A stretch of DNA of 64,000 nt from Agarophyton chilense (GCA_030374765.1 JARGXX010000022.1:1550001-1614000); one strand, 5' to 3'; counted from the stretch's first letter, positions 10,242 through 23,875 are shown. A program made the numbers and translations. The notes: a model not told the origin generated them from the letters alone.

Positions 10242-13200
10242 TTATCCCACTTGGGATCCGTCTATGGTATCCGGCGAAGCTGTGATAGTACGACAATGAT
10301 ACTGTACCACCTTTGACCGAGGTAGATGCTCTATCGGTTCGTCTGAATCCCATTCGGGGCCGTACCCGTACCAACGGACCAAGTATTGGATATACCCCTC
10401 TGGGTGGTAGGAATGCTCCAGAATGCGTCCGACCACGAACTTTTGTCGGTACACTTCCCGGCCATCCCGTATGAAGGTGTCGCTATTTCCGGGTGGTACC
10501 CGTTCTGAGCCAGGAGGTAGCGAAATGTTCACGCCTTGGGCAGCTTCGCTCCGGTCGGACCGTGTAGCGAGCGAGGCAGTCCTCGGCTGAGTGAAATGTC
10601 GACCCGACTTCGGCGGTTCATTTTCCCCAAGTGCCGGGCTTGTTTTGGCGCTTCCCACTCCGGTTGGAGGTCCCACACCAGCGGGTAACCCGGGTGGTCG
10701 TTCCGCTAATCGGCGTGGTGAAGCTCGCTTCGGCGGTGAGATTCGCTGGAACGGTGGCGCATTGTCGCACATCTCTGTCCCACGGCGAGGTTCCGTGTAG
10801 TCACGCGAGCGTTCCAATGGCTGGCTGTCCGGTGTCGGCGCCGTGGATGTATCCGCCTCCCTGTGCGGGGTACTTGGCGGTGCGTCGTCCACTCTTACTG
10901 TATCAGGCTGCGGTGTGTCGAGCGCATTTGCATTCCGTGTTGCACGTGTGGTGCCACCTCGGCAAGTGTTGGTGGCGTAATCCGCAGCTGTGGTCTGAGG
11001 CTTGGATAGCGACTGCGTCGAGTCTTGCAGGACGTCGGTATCAGGCACCCCTGATGGGCGAAGAATGACACGCGACGGTGCGGCGTTTCCAGCGACGGCA
11101 TCGACCGGATTACGACTGCTGTCGGGCGCCTCCCCCTCCTTACGCGATGCACCGGAGTTGGTGTCCGTCGGGTGGACTGGGGAGGAGCGACGAATGCGCG
11201 ACACGATTCCTTGCGGGTTGGGCGCCGCGGGTAGCGGAAGGTCAGACAAACCCCAAGATGGGTGTGGTAACGCGTAGGGACGTGGGTGGACCTGGGGTAA
11301 GGGGGTCGATGTATCCGTTTCAACGGGAGCAGTCACACCAGTAGGTTGGGATGTTAACGGCGGAGGAGACGATACCACGCGATCGCGAGAGATACGTTCG
11401 TGATTACCAGCAAGGTCAACAACGAAAGTGTCGGGAGCCACCGAAATAACCCGAAAGGGGCCGTCGGCAACGGGTGACAGCTTGTGGCGTTTCTCCTTCT
11501 CTGGGTTCCAATTCTCCTTGCGGATGAATACATAACCGTCGGGGGCGAGACGTGGCGGCGAGCGAGGGGCTTTGGTATCAAATTCACGCTTGTAAGCGGC
11601 CTGGGCTAGGTCCATTGAACGCCGTGCGGCGGGAACGAGCTTCGTGAGCCAAGTTTTCCACGCTTCGCGGTAAGCAGTCGGTGACGGAAAGGTATCCAGC
11701 GTGGGCTGTGGTTCCAGCGCCACGGGCGGTGGGGTACGGGACAGTACCAACTCGAAGGGCGTTAATCCAGTTGTCCTGTGCCCCTGCGTATTATACGCAA
11801 AGGTGAGCGCATCAGTTACCGAGTCCCAATCTTTGGCGTGGTCTGCAACGTATGAACGAAGTGTCGCAAGTAATGTCCGGTTGAACCGTTCGGCCTGCCC
11901 ATTAGTTTGGGGGTAGTAAGTGGTCGTGAACAGGTTCTTAATGTCCAAGATGTGACACACATCCTCGAAGAAAGGAGAGGCGAACTGTCTCCCGTTAGCG
12001 GAGAGGAGGTTGACCGGTGGGCCGTAGACGAAGACCCAGTGTAGGACGAAGGCTTGAGCCACGTTCATAGCGGAGATCTTCCGTAACGGTACGGTCCGGA
12101 CCAGCTTTGAGAAGCGATCCGTAATTACGAGTCAGAACTTGTAATTCCGCATAGTGGTAAGGAAGGGACCGAGTATATCAATGGCCACAAACTCCAATGG
12201 AGCGCGAGCTGGAAACAGCTTCAACTTCGTCGCATGACGGCGGAGTTTGACACAGTTCCGAGCGCAATCGGTACAAAACCGCACCGTTGCGTAGCAGTCC
12301 ACTGCCATGGCAGGCCAGTAGAAGTTACGGCGTAGGGAGAGATTAATTTTCCGTCCCCCGACGTGGCCACTCAGTTTGGAGTAGTGCGATATCTGCAATA
12401 CTCTCGACTGGAGGTTATGTGGTACCACGATTTGTGGGTGCGATCCGACGGTCCGTACAAGGTATCCGGCGTCATTCACCTGAAAGGGGAGAGTACCTCC
12501 TCCATTGAGTTGAGCGCGGACCTTCGCGCAGAACAGGTCATCGAATTGCTCCCGTATCATCTCCTCTGGAGTAATAGGCACGAAGTTCCCTGGTAAGGGT
12601 TTCTCGGAATCTTCCGAGAGAAGAAAGTCGTCCAATTCGGAACCGGAATCTGAAGAGTCCGTGTCTCGTTTCTCGTCCTCGATGGTAGCGTCGTGGCCAT
12701 TCACTGCAAACCAGGGTATTTGATCGTATTTGACGGGTAGTGCTTCGCCAGTAGTGACCAGGCGGGAGAGAGCATCGGCTTGGGTGTTGCACAATCCTTT
12801 TCGGTACTGCACGTCAAAGTCAAATTCCGCTAGACGGAGACGCCGATGCATCAAGCGGCCTGAAGGCTCGGAGATGGAGAGTAGCCATCGAAGTGATGCG
12901 TGGTCCGTAAAAACTGTGAAATGCTTACGCATGAGATAGGGGCGCAACATTTGTAATGCCCATACTACTGCATGGCATTCCTTCTCCGAGACGGAGTAAT
13001 TTTTCTCGTCGACCTTTAGCGATCGAAACCAGTTCCCTACGGGGCGTCTTTCCCCATTGGGTGCAGTTTGAAACAGTGCACAACCTACTTGGTAGTCGCT
13101 GGCGTCCGTATCTACGGTGAAGGGCCTTCCAGGCTTGGGCAACGAGAGGATCGGGGCGGAGACGACAGAATCCTTAAGAGAGTTGAAAGATTCCGTTTGA

Positions 13201-15053
13201 ACGGGGGTGAAGGGGTCCAGTTTTGGTGGTTGGCCTTTCAGCAAAAGCGCGATGAACGGTGCAGCCTTGTACGCAAAAAGCGGGATGAATCGTCGGTAGA
13301 CGTTCGCGAGTCCCAGAAAGGAACGAAGCTCGGTTTGTGTCCGCGGTTCTTTAGCCTCTTTGAGTGACTTAACACGAGTCTCCTCGATTGTAACACGTCC
13401 TGGAGGGATAACATGGCCGAGATACTTCACGTTGTTTATGAAGAAGTCACATTTCTTCAGCTTAAGAGTGACACCCGCATCTCGTGGCGTGGTCATTATA
13501 TCCCTCACTTGAGTGAGATGTTTGTCGAGATTATCTGAGAAGACGATTATGTCATCCAGGTAGACCAGGCAGGTACGACATTTGAAGCGGGCCAATAGGA
13601 TGTCGATGGCTCGCTGGAAAGTAGCGGGGGCGTTGGTAAGACCAAAAGGCATCTGTTTGAAACGGTAGAGACCGAAGTGACACACGAAAGCGGTTTTATC
13701 CTGGTCTTGCTTCCTTACTGGAACTTGCCAGTATCCCCAATTGGCGTCCAGGGTTGTAAAGACCGTGGGGGTGCCCAGCGAGTCAATGTAGTAGTCCATT
13801 CCTGGGATTGGATACACGTCCTTGACGATAACGGTATTCAACCAACGGAAGTCGACGCAAAACCTCCAGGAACCATCCTGCTCTGGAGCCAGTACTACTG
13901 GAGAAGCCCACGGCGACTGAGCCGTTTTAATGACTCCTGCTCGAAGCATTTTATCCACTTTTGCCTTTTCCTCCGCGCGTGCGGCGGGTCCGGCACGGTA
14001 TGGGTGCTGAGAGATGGGTCGGGTGTCCGGTAGCAAATCAATCCGGTGTTCCGTAGTGGCAATCTCACCAAGGGAGCCGTCCCACATAGTGGTGAAGTCC
14101 CTTAAAAGTTCTTACAATCGATGGCGGTATGACTCCGGGACGTGGTTGAGATCCAGGTCCTCGAGTTCTTGGACTGGATCGGGCCGGTCACCACTCATTG
14201 AAAAGGGCTGCGTCCCTGATGTTACAGGTTGAACCCCGGGCACCGGTGATGAAACGGGTTCTGGGCTGTTCCCTTCCTTAGATTGAACGAGTCCGTGAAC
14301 TTCAGCGGCGGTCAGCTTTGTCGGCACCATAGCGATGGGGTGCGGCATGACGGACCCTATCACTTGGTTCTTCACCAGATACTGGGGTACATTCCCTAGA
14401 TTGGCGATCAGCACGTGAAACTGTTGGTTTGGCTCCACATGGACGATTCCATTCGCAATTGCGAGGCTGTGCCTGTCATACAGTGACGGCAATGGTTGTA
14501 AGACCCGGAGTCCGTGGCGACGGGAGGCTACTTTCACCATCATTTGGGACTCAGGCGGGACGCAAAACGACGCTGCGACGCGGAGCTTACTAGATTCACA
14601 GTTATCCGGTCCAGGTTCCTGTGCTGCCGGTAGCGGGACAGGCTTCTTCGTGGCACGCCTAAGCGGACGACGAACGATCGGAGTGGACGATCCATCCTCC
14701 ATCTCGACACGCCGTTGGCGGGGGAAGATCGCTTCGACGAAGCGGTCGCAAAAGTCGCAACCCAAGATTACTGGGGCGGCTAATTTCAGACATAGGACGA
14801 AGTCGAGTTTCACCACGCGAGCGCCAACGCGGACTACCAGTTATATGAACCCCACCGTATCCAACGGTTTGTTGTTCGCGTCCGGGACCTCCAAGACGTG
14901 GTCGCGACGGATCCTAGGCTGCAAAGCAGGCGGTAATACTTCCTCCACGACAAAGTTCGGGCCGGCACCGGTGTCTCAGACGGTAAGGTGGCGCACCATA
15001 AACTGGGGTGAAAGGTCAAGGTCGGCATAGACCTTGTACTTTCTCTTAGCCAT
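10242..15053 (-). pseudogene. pol of element B: protease, RT, RNase H, integrase, chromodomain
   Basis: A single frame of 1604 codons starts at ATG 15053 (MAKRKYKVYADL, alignable with element C). In-frame stops lie at 14976 (just before the protease DTGAGPNF), 14841, 14112 and 12132. RT has TTLDANWGYWQ and YLDD, both intact. RNase H has TVDTDASDYQVG. Integrase has an HHCC-type finger with FCTDC. Its catalytic core has ..AIDILG, but the second Asp is replaced (LLSANG instead of the usual SDNG), and NGQAERFN supplies the Glu. A chromodomain near 10300-10445 has YLVRWYGY, with the usual DTWEP as DSDEP. The normal role is reverse transcription and integration. This copy cannot do either. Confidence 0.93.
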
Positions 15054-15135
15054 CACCAGAACTCTATCCAGAAACTGGTTATGGGAAACACGATTCTACG
15101 GACGACGCAGAACACTAAATTGTTCCGAGTTCACC

Positions 15136-17310
15136 TCATTGACGGCCTCTTTCCTTGAAAGGATTTTGACCAGGGAGCGAGGCTTGGACGCCTCGTGCGC
15201 CGTCGATCTCGACTCTGAGGGCTCCCCTCCTTGAGAGGAGACTCCCAAATTTAGTTTTCTGGGCCTGCTCCGCCGGAGTCGGCTGCTCAGAACGTTGAGC
15301 AGGCAACGCCGAGGCGTCAGGTCCAGAAGTTTCCGTAGAAGCCGTGGGGTGGCCGACCACGTCGGTGACACGGGAATCCGGTGCAGGTACGACCCGAGCT
15401 CGGGGAAGCGATACGTGACGTGGAACATCCATTCGAGCATGGATATATGATGCAATCGGGACAGCTGCTTTGTCCTCCGGGGATAGGGCCTCTTAATTGA
15501 CTACGACTTGTGCCCATTCTCGGAGAGACAACATACATTGTGGAGAAGTGTGGCCTGGTTTGTAGCAGAGATGACAAATCAGGCCAGGAACCGGCGTTGG
15601 GTGGTGAGGCTCGGCGAACTTCACCGCGGGGCGGGTATCTCTCCAACCAGGACGCGAAAAGCGGACATTACCACTCTCGTGTGGGACGCGTGGCGCACGT
15701 ACGCGACCATTATCCGCATAGAGTAGCGTGTCATCCTCAATCACGTATTGTGACTCGTCCAAGGTTGAGGGTAACTCCATTGTAGGGATGGAATGAGCGT
15801 CGCTATGGGCTAGCTGCACGTTATCATAATCCCTTCGAGAGGCCTGTTCGTCGATCATCGAAGCTGACGCGGTACCCAGTTGTAACATCAACGCTTTTGC
15901 GGACCTAACCCTAGAGCCAGGAGTGCGGGCGCGCAGGGCTTCACCTTCTGCACGGGCGAACTGCACTAGTTCCAAATACGTGGTTTTAGGTCTATCTTCT
16001 CGACGTCGAGCAACAAGAGTCCGGATCGCCGGATCCAAACCATCGACAAACATGGTGCAACGCTCTTCAGCGGGGTATACATTTCCACAGCGGTGGAAGA
16101 CCTTGCTAAGGCGCGACGAATAATCGGTTTCCGACTCGACTGGACGTTGGCGAGTGTCCCGCACGGCGCGTATAGCCTGCTGAATGGCGGAATTAGTAGC
16201 ATATGACTTCAGGAGGTATTGAACTGCTTCAGGCCAGCATGTGACCCCTCCTTCGGAGGCGCTTGATGAACCTCTGACAGAGTGATACTGGTCTTCTGCA
16301 AGCACACGTAAAAAGTACGGGAAGGCAATGTAGGCCTGTCCCTCGTTCATTCAAAGGATGTCAGCTTCCGCGACAAATCGTGCCAAGAAATCCAACACCA
16401 ATATTGGGTCTTTTCCAGAAAACAACTGGTTTCGAAGTGAGCGCTACATTCGCCTAATGCAGTCCTTCACTCTTCCCGTACCACGGGGTGTACGATCCAA
16501 AGAGGAGTCCTCCAAACGGTATTACTGGTATGATAAGAGCTTCTTAAAGAGCGAATTGGTCGGTTTCAGCTCCTTCAAACCTGTGTGCTTTCTTCCCTTC
16601 GTGCGGGCGCGGATCACCCCATATGTGGCTGTTGACCGCTTAGAGCGTGAGGAACGCTCACGGCGAGCTACTTCCACCGATGAATCGGAAGAGTCGGACT
16701 TCGAGGATGAGGAATCCGACGGTTCGGGATTCGTGTTCCTTCGCTTCTTTTGAGCCTGGCGGTTCTCCTCCTTATTTTCTTTGTGGGATACTGCAAACGG
16801 CTCGGCCGGATAATCCCCCGACATTAGGGTTTGTTCCAATGTCTCAAGACGGCTTCAGATGCGCGAGAACGTGTCTGCGACGTTCTTGACAAAGGCCGAG
16901 GTTCCACCAAGGGACTCTAAAATCGAGTTCACATCCGCATGGAGGACACGGAGGTCCTCAGAAAAATCCTGCGTAGCAGTGTCATTTACCTTCTTGCAAA
17001 GGAAGTCAAACTCCTCTGCAAGGATGACTTGAGCTTCCCGCATAGAGCGGAGTTGCTCTTCCACAGCTGCAAAGCTGGGATGGAGAGTGACATCCCTAGC
17101 AAGGGAGAGCATCTGGGCGGCGGCAGACGCCGGTCCTGCTGCAATTGCTGGAGCTGTCGAATCAGAGACAGGGGGTCTCGAGGTCTTTCCACCTGGCACG
17201 CCAGTCGATCCACCGGTATGAGACCGTGAACGGACCGGAATACGCGATGGTTGCGAGGGTTCCGGTGCACCCGTTTGACTCCGCGCCCTCGGACGGTCTT
17301 TGGGCGACAT
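15136..17310 (-). pseudogene. gag of element B
   Basis: The 725-codon frame starts MSPKDRPRARSQ. It has a disordered Ser/Pro-rich N-terminus, a coiled-coil-like segment, a charged Arg/Ser/Asp linker, a capsid-like region (WPEAVQYLLKSYAT, then RCGNVYPAEE) and one zinc knuckle, CHLCYKPGHTSPQC (C-x2-C-x4-H-x4-C). In-frame stops lie at 16855, 16522, about 16456, 16351 and 15493. At 15493 the frame continues with sequence alignable to element C (EALS), so gag extends to 15136. About 80 nt then separate it from the pol ATG, in a different frame. Confidence 0.88.
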
Positions 17311-17454
17311 GAGATCAGATTCCGTTAAACGTGAGTATCCAAACCCGATCGGCTAGTGGGGCCAAGAAACTTCCTCAAAGAAGGCAACTGAGATCAACCT
17401 CAATTTGTGAATCCTCTTTCCGATTAATCGTGACTAAGTGTGCCCGACTCAACC

Positions 17455-17472
17455 TTCTAAGTCGGGAGACCA
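17455..17472 (-). promoter_or_regulatory. Primer binding site, element B
   Basis: Reverse complement TGGTCTCCCGACTTAGAA lies 3 nt inside the 5' LTR. It is identical to the sites in elements A and C and fits a tRNA-Tyr 3' end (see element A). Confidence 0.8.
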
Positions 17473-17475
17473 GTT

Positions 17476-18359
17476 TGTAGGACAACGCTTGGAGCGGAGA
17501 CACCAGGAAGATGTTCGGGATCTTCTTCTCTTGAGAGACACGCCTCAAGCGGAGGAGACGCGTCCCAGTGGAGCACAGAAACAGAGCCACTCTGGAAAGG
17601 CACGACGGAGTCGGGTGTAAGACCGAGGCCAATCCGGCGGGATATACCTAGAGTGTTTAGGTGAGCACGGCACAGTCCGCGGTGTGACCAATCCTAGGCG
17701 GAGCGGTATCATGGCGATTGTATGAAAAGGAGCGAGGAGACACTTGTATGAGGTGGACGAGCGGGGTGAGTGAGGCGGCCACTCACGAGAGCAAAAAAGG
17801 AGAACAAGAGAAAACGGGGGCGAAACCCTATACATGGGCGAGACTACGACAATCGTCGGCGATTAAATATGAACCCACGGTGGTGGTAGCACTCTGGTTG
17901 ACAGAGGGGTGGATGAACTTACGTGCCACGGGCACTCACGCAGTATGTGGTGAACACGCGCCGAAGGCGAAAAGTTCAGAGCCAAGACTCCCTCCTTAGT
18001 CTCCCAAGAGGGTGTTTACTGGGGAGCAGTGCTCAACCTCCTAAGTAGTGTGGCGCGCGGCCCCTGACAGTGGGCGTGTGCCCGAAAAAAGACACTAAAT
18101 AGCAATAGCGTAGCTAAATAAATACTAAAAATTACTAATTAATACTAACCATTAGGTACAATCCGGGCCACGTGTGGCACGCCTCGCACTCGAGCTTCGG
18201 CATCCGTGCAGTCCACGTCTTCCACCAGTGTGCAATTCCGGTCCTAACCGGCCGTCAGCACGCAATAGTGGTATAGCTTGTCATAGCCCAAGCTATTCCT
18301 CAAGCGAGCGAAACCTCTAAGTCCTGCGAAGAAACCCCCTTGAAGGCCATTGTCCTTCA
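17476..18359 (-). repeat. 5' LTR of element B (884 bp)
   Basis: This is the partner of 7242-8125. Its inner edge abuts the PBS, which fixes the element's orientation as minus. It should hold the element promoter. An AT-rich tract at 18115-18165 (AAATAAATACTAAAAATTAC) is the only clearly AT-rich part. Confidence 0.93.
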
Positions 18360-18364
18360 ATATC

Positions 18365-19103
18365 TGGCACAACTAACCTCTTGGATGCTAAAGATCGTCA
18401 GCTCCTCAGGTCATACCCTCAGTTTGTTCATTATCTCTTGAAAACTTACGCCACGGATGACGTTGTAATGGATGCCCACCAGAAAGTCATCTTCTTTAGG
18501 CAGAGCTCCAACATGACCGAATCGGCTTTTGCAGACGGCCTATGGAAGAAGGCATACCGATGTGGAAACGTGTTCTCCGAAAAATGGCTTAAACGTCACT
18601 TCATCACGAGATTTCTCCCTGCCATTCGGACACATGTGCGCAATTATCACAAGGAAAACCCGCAATACTCCTTCCGAAGGCTCGATACCTACGCCGAGGG
18701 TTATGGAAAAACCTACAGGACCTCCAGGTGCAACGCTAATATAACCAGAGGACACGCAACTCCAATGATTAAACCCAACCAAGCCCAATTGGTTGGCTCC
18801 ACGGAGTCGGACATGGATGCATCGCTCCATAACGGCGATTCGGGAGATGTCCTCGCAATAAATTTCAGTGCTCCTACGTCCGGGACCCCATCATATACCT
18901 CTCAGGGAACTACAGCCACCACTGGAGCACACATACCCAAATATTCTCCCCTTCCGCCCAGCAAGGACTTTTTTGTTCGCTCTCCAAGGGTTCGCTTCCT
19001 CTGCCTTCTCGTGACCCAACCTTTTGACTGTATCACGTATCTGCCTGACGGCGCACGTAAACACCTCCTAGCACTAAGGGAGGAGAATTACCGGGTGCGG
19101 TGA
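18365..19103 (+). pseudogene. gag of element A, 3' part (capsid region)
   Basis: This continues the frame of 7066-7241 across the B insertion. The capsid-like segment (YPQFVHYLLKTYATDD, then YRCGNVFSEKWLK) aligns with gag of B and C. Two Cys residues remain near residue 210 of this part but the zinc knuckle is not intact. The frame stops at 19103. Downstream Pro/Glu-rich sequence to about 19290 is probably the former gag C-terminus. Confidence 0.8.
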
Positions 19104-19339
19104 TCCAAGGGAATGTATAACAGGGTACAGAAACGAACCACAGGGACCCCTCGAAGCTCACCCTATGCCACGCTTCCGGATACTCCGATCAAAGCCCCAC
19201 AGGTCCACGCTATTGTAGATCCTGCGGACGGCCCCGTGGAAGAACCCTATCCTCAGGAAGAAACGGAAACCCCATCGGAAAACTCCTAGAGAGACGACTG
19301 GAGGCAAATCCTCCCTCTTTAAGCCCCTGACTCAACGAA

Positions 19340-22300
19340 TTGGACGGTCATGAGCCAAAGAGCTTCTCACCTCTTAATCCAAACCACCCACAATGGACCA
19401 CTCAAGATGAACCACTATTGGGACACAGTAACGACCCCGTCTGTATCCTCTGGAAAGAGAACTATACAGTTCGAGTAACCGTAGGACTTCGTTCCAGCAA
19501 CTCTCGAGTGGCAACAGATGTATTGGACACAGGCGCTGGTCCCAACTTGGACCCTCCTAAGCTGCTCCCACTGGGTTGGCAAGAATTCGATCAGGAAAGG
19601 AAGATCCCAAGGATTACCGATGCCTCTCGTAGACCAATGGGAATTAAAGGGATAGTGCCACTGTATCTCCAGGTAGGACAATTCAAAGTTCGCACGTGGT
19701 TCCTTGCATGTCCTAACTTGGGTGCTTAGGCAATCCTAGGGACCTCTTTTATCGATCTATACATTAAGGCTATTTATCCAGGCCTTAGGAAAGTCACGTT
19801 CTACCGCGCACCTTCCATCTCCATAACTGGTTCTGCCTCTTGTAGCTTCTTGCCCTGGCCAAAAGCTAACCGCAAACGAGCGCTTGTCTCCGAAAACATG
19901 AAGTCCAATAAGGTTCGCGTTTCAAAGGCCATAACGATACCCCCGATGACCCAAATTACTGTATCGGACCATTCCCAGTCCTCAGGTCTTGTAATGATTC
20001 AGAATCACCCGAAAACGGTTCTGAAGCACCTTACCTTGATGGCCAATGGATTAATGGACATCCACCCCAACAGGTACTTCTTGGTCACAATCAGCAACTT
20101 CCAAGATGAACCCGTGGGGTTACCTAAAGGTACATGATTGGCATCACTCCACCCGCGCGCGTGGCCATTATGGAGGCCCAAAAGGATAACCTTGCGACGC
20201 CAACTCCCGACGTGGAAGTCGACTCTTGGGGAGAGGACGGTCGCCATCAGCCCAGAATTCGGATCCTATAGGCCCCGGGTACTTGATCTCCTCAGGGAAT
20301 ACCAGGCCATATGGTCGGGTAGATTGGGCAAAATCAGAGCCACTACACACCGCATTGACCTTCAGGATGATGCTAGACCACAGTTCCAGCACCCATACCG
20401 CACCGGCCTTGAAGTTAGGGAAATTTTCACCGACAAAATGGACGAGATGCGCAAAGCTCAAGTTAGCGAGCCGGGATCTCCAAACCAATCCGAATGGGCA
20501 ATTCTCCCTGTCCTCGTGGCGAAAAAAGCTCGTGGCGAAGAAAGATGGCTCAGTCAGGTTCTGTGTCGACTATATGAAGCTGAACGCAGTAACCGAGAGG
20601 GACTCATACCCAATACCCCGGATGGACGACTGTCTGGATTCCTTAGGCGAAGCTGTCTTAATTACCACACTGGAAGCTAACTCGGGATACTGGCAAATCC
20701 CTTTCGCCGAAGACGCGAGAGCGCTGACCACCTTTACCACCCATGAAGTTCTGTTCAGATTTACTCGCATGCCCTTTGGTTTGAAGATTGCACCAGCCAC
20801 GTTCCAACGGGTAATGGATATTATACGGTCCACAGTCAAATGAAAGTTCGCCCTGGTCAATTTGGATGACGTTATAATCTTCTCACGGACCGTAAAGGAA
20901 CACCTTCGCCACGTGAAGAAGGTGCTAACAATCCTACAGGACGCTGTAGTAACCCTGAAACTCTGCGAATGCGCTTTCTTCCAGGCCTTGGTGGACTATC
21001 TCGGTCACGTCGTCCTCCCAGGAAAGCTAAAGGTGGCCACACGGACCCTAAATGCGAATCGCCAGGCTAAGCTTCCTAGGACCCACACGGAAATACGATC
21101 CTTCGTGGACCTGTGGGACGTTTACCGACGGTTTGTTCAAGGGGTTTCCAAGATCTCGGCCCCTCTCAACTCGATGCTGAAGAAGGGAACACCTTTGGAG
21201 CTCGAAGCTTTTACCGACGACCAGTACGAGGCATTTCAGACCCTCATGGGCAAATTGCTGAACCCACCCATATTGGCTTTACCAAAGCCCAAGAGGCCTT
21301 TCGTCCTGTACACAGATGCCTCTGATGTCCAAGTGGCTTATGCACTGCTATAGGAACAGGAGTCACCGAAGGACAATCGACCGATTAGGTACTGGAGCAT
21401 AACGCTCACCAGCGCGGAGCGTAACTATAGTACGATCGAAAAAGAATGTCTAGCCATCGTATGGTCCGTATTGACACTTCGTCCATACCTCGACGGAACC
21501 AGGTTTACCATTAGCACAGCCAATGACTCACTCCGCTGGTTACTGAATATGACCGATGCATCGCGTTGCCTCTCTAGTTGGCGCCTCAGGCTGTCTGAAT
21601 ATGACTACGAGATAACCTATAGGCCATGCATCAGGCACCAGGCACCAGATGCCCTCTCGCAAATCATTACCGACGGAACTGACGATACTCCATTGGATGA
21701 CCTAATTCCTACCCCCTTTACAGACGATGGACGACAGGACTATACGGAAACGCATAAACGTATGGGTAAGGTGCAATTGGAGGATCCTAAAGTAAAGGAG
21801 ATCGAAGTATACCTATTTAACTGGGAGACAGTACCGCCCAATTCGGCACCACCTCAGGTTAGTGTGATAGCCCCCGAGGAAAAAGAACTCCTCCCTATAA
21901 CTATTGAGGAGCTCCTATAGGCGCAGGTCGAGAAAGAGTACTGCATGGAAACAGCTCAATTGGTAGGAACCCCAGGATGCCTGTTCGACTATGACTGATT
22001 TGGACTACTATGTCGCCGCTCACCGCTGGATGGCGCACTCCAACGGGTAATACCAACTTCGCTAAGGGCGTGATTCCTGTACCTCGCCCATTTCCCCCGC
22101 TTGGCTGGTCACTCTGGAGGCCGACGAATATACCAGACCCTAAGGAAGTTCTTCTACTGGCCACTAATGGCACAGGACTTATGGCAAACCACACGGAACT
22201 GTGCATCGTGGGCACAGATATGAGGGTCTCGCGCCAACCATCAGGCCAAACTGAAGCTCTTCTCCGCCGCAGGTCCAATGGAATTTGTCGCAATGGATAT

Positions 22301-23695
22301 ACTTGGGCCTTGGCCTAAGTCGTCCCATGGGAAACGATTTGTTTTGGTTATAACCGATAGGTTTACCAAACTTACCCGAGCCCTACCCCTAGAAAAGACA
22401 ACGCCCACGGATGTGGCCACGGCCGTTTTTCCAACTGGGTATATCCATATAGCATGCCACTCTACCTTTTTACGGAGAACGGCAGCCAGTTGGTATCCAA
22501 ATACTTCTCCCATGTCTGTGCTACCTTAGGTATCAAACATGTGACCACCACGGCGTACCACCCGCTAACGAATGGCCAAGCCGAACGCTTCAATCGCCCC
22601 ATTCTGGACCGATTGGCGCACTACATTTCGGAGCACCAATTGGACTGGGACGACTACGTTTCGGAGCACCAATTGGACTGGGACGACAACGTTGAGCCAC
22701 TGGTTTATGCTTACAACACGCAGGTACACGCTTCCACGGGGACAACACCGTTTGACTTAACGCTAACGAGAGCGCCGCCGTCGATAGCTGTTCACCTTCA
22801 GGAATCGATCATATTCCAGGACATAACCGAAGGAATGTTTCCTACCCAGGCGAAGAGCTACTCGCGCCGACGCATTGACCGCATTCTCCAATCGGCCAGA
22901 ACTGGACTAACCAAAGCCCAACGGCGCTACAAGATCAATTTCGACAATGCCGTTTGGAACACACCGACCTTTGGGAAGGGAGACCTGGTTTACCTGGACC
23001 GCCCACCGAAGGGCAGTAAAGAACTCGAGGACACTACGCGGAAGCTCTTACCCCGCTCTACGGGACCATATGAAGTCCTTAACACCAATGAACACACCAT
23101 CACGTTGCTAAATGACGGCCCACAGGACACCGTGTCTATTGAACGCGTGACACGAGCTCCCAGTTCCTCCAGACCACCAAAGTCCCAACCTCATGGCCCA
23201 ACGGAAGCACTACGACCTCAGGTCGACGCTCAAGTCTCCAAACCCCCTAAGGCAGTTCCTGAGGACTCGACTAGCCCCACGGACACGATGGTCAATGCCA
23301 ACTACTCTGACCCATCTCTGCCAACCGACTCCGATGGATTCGACCCTCTGGATCACACTCTCCTTCCGGAGAATGAACACCAACCAAAATATGAGATTGA
23401 GAGCATCATCTCCGCCAGTCGTGGAAAAGATGGAACTATGCGCTATCGCGTCCGTTGGTTCGGCTACACACCTGAGGAAGACACTTGGAAAGAGCTTCAA
23501 ACCATCCCCGCTGGTTTTATCGCCCGCTATTGGCGCAGTTTCAGCCACACGGAGCGCGGCTTTCAGGAGGGGGCAACCATTGGTCCTTATGATCCCGAAA
23601 CGCCTCCCAAAACGCCTCCCGACACGACGGTTCGCAGCAGCACGACGGTTCGTCGAAGCTCCCACATCAAGGAACAAGGTCAGTCCTTGGGCTAG
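19340..23695 (+). pseudogene. pol of element A: protease, RT, RNase H, integrase, chromodomain
   Basis: The protease motif VLDTGAGPNL lies near 19530. RT begins at about 20300. A 16-bp tandem duplication near 20510-20545 shifts the frame. RT motif A reads TTLEANSGYWQ (Glu where the catalytic Asp is expected) and motif C reads VNLDD. RNase H follows at 21300-21660, then integrase, with stops at 21918 and later and a frameshift near 22450. Its core has AMDILGPW, FTENG (Glu for the second Asp) and NGQAERFN. An in-frame 33-bp tandem duplication lies at about 22625-22695. The chromodomain at about 23390-23545 is well kept (YRVRWFGY, DTWKEL). The protein is inactive. Confidence 0.92.
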
Positions 23696-23875
23696 ACACC
23701 TTAGGAAGACCCAAGACGCCCTCAAGATTTGACGCCGTCCCGGAGCACGCAATTTTAAGATACATGAACGACCTTGGAAAAGCTCAAGCATTAATTAATT
23801 TGACAACTAACAGAGGTAGAACAGCCCTCACCATGACTTAAAGGGTTGCGGAAGCGCTCGGAACACCAACAGGAC

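Larger units (their letters stand above)
7242..18359 (-). mobile_element. Family B Ty3/Gypsy chromovirus, complete, nested in element A
   Basis: Two 884-bp LTRs (7242-8125 and 17476-18359) are flanked by the perfect 5-bp duplication ATATC (7237-7241 and 18360-18364). The interior reads on the minus strand: PBS, gag, pol with chromodomain, then a plus-strand ORF, then PPT. The LTRs differ by a few percent by eye. Insertion into A gag therefore came later than A itself, but not recently. Every long ORF has in-frame stops, so the copy is inactive. Confidence 0.95.

Noticed and set aside
17455-17472. PBS matching an internal anticodon-loop fragment of tRNA-Arg(UCU), as in some Candida elements
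   Set aside because: TTCTAA does resemble such a loop, but the terminal CCA, A73, G72 and C61 positions fit an ordinary tRNA 3' end better, and the shared stretch is exactly 18 nt.
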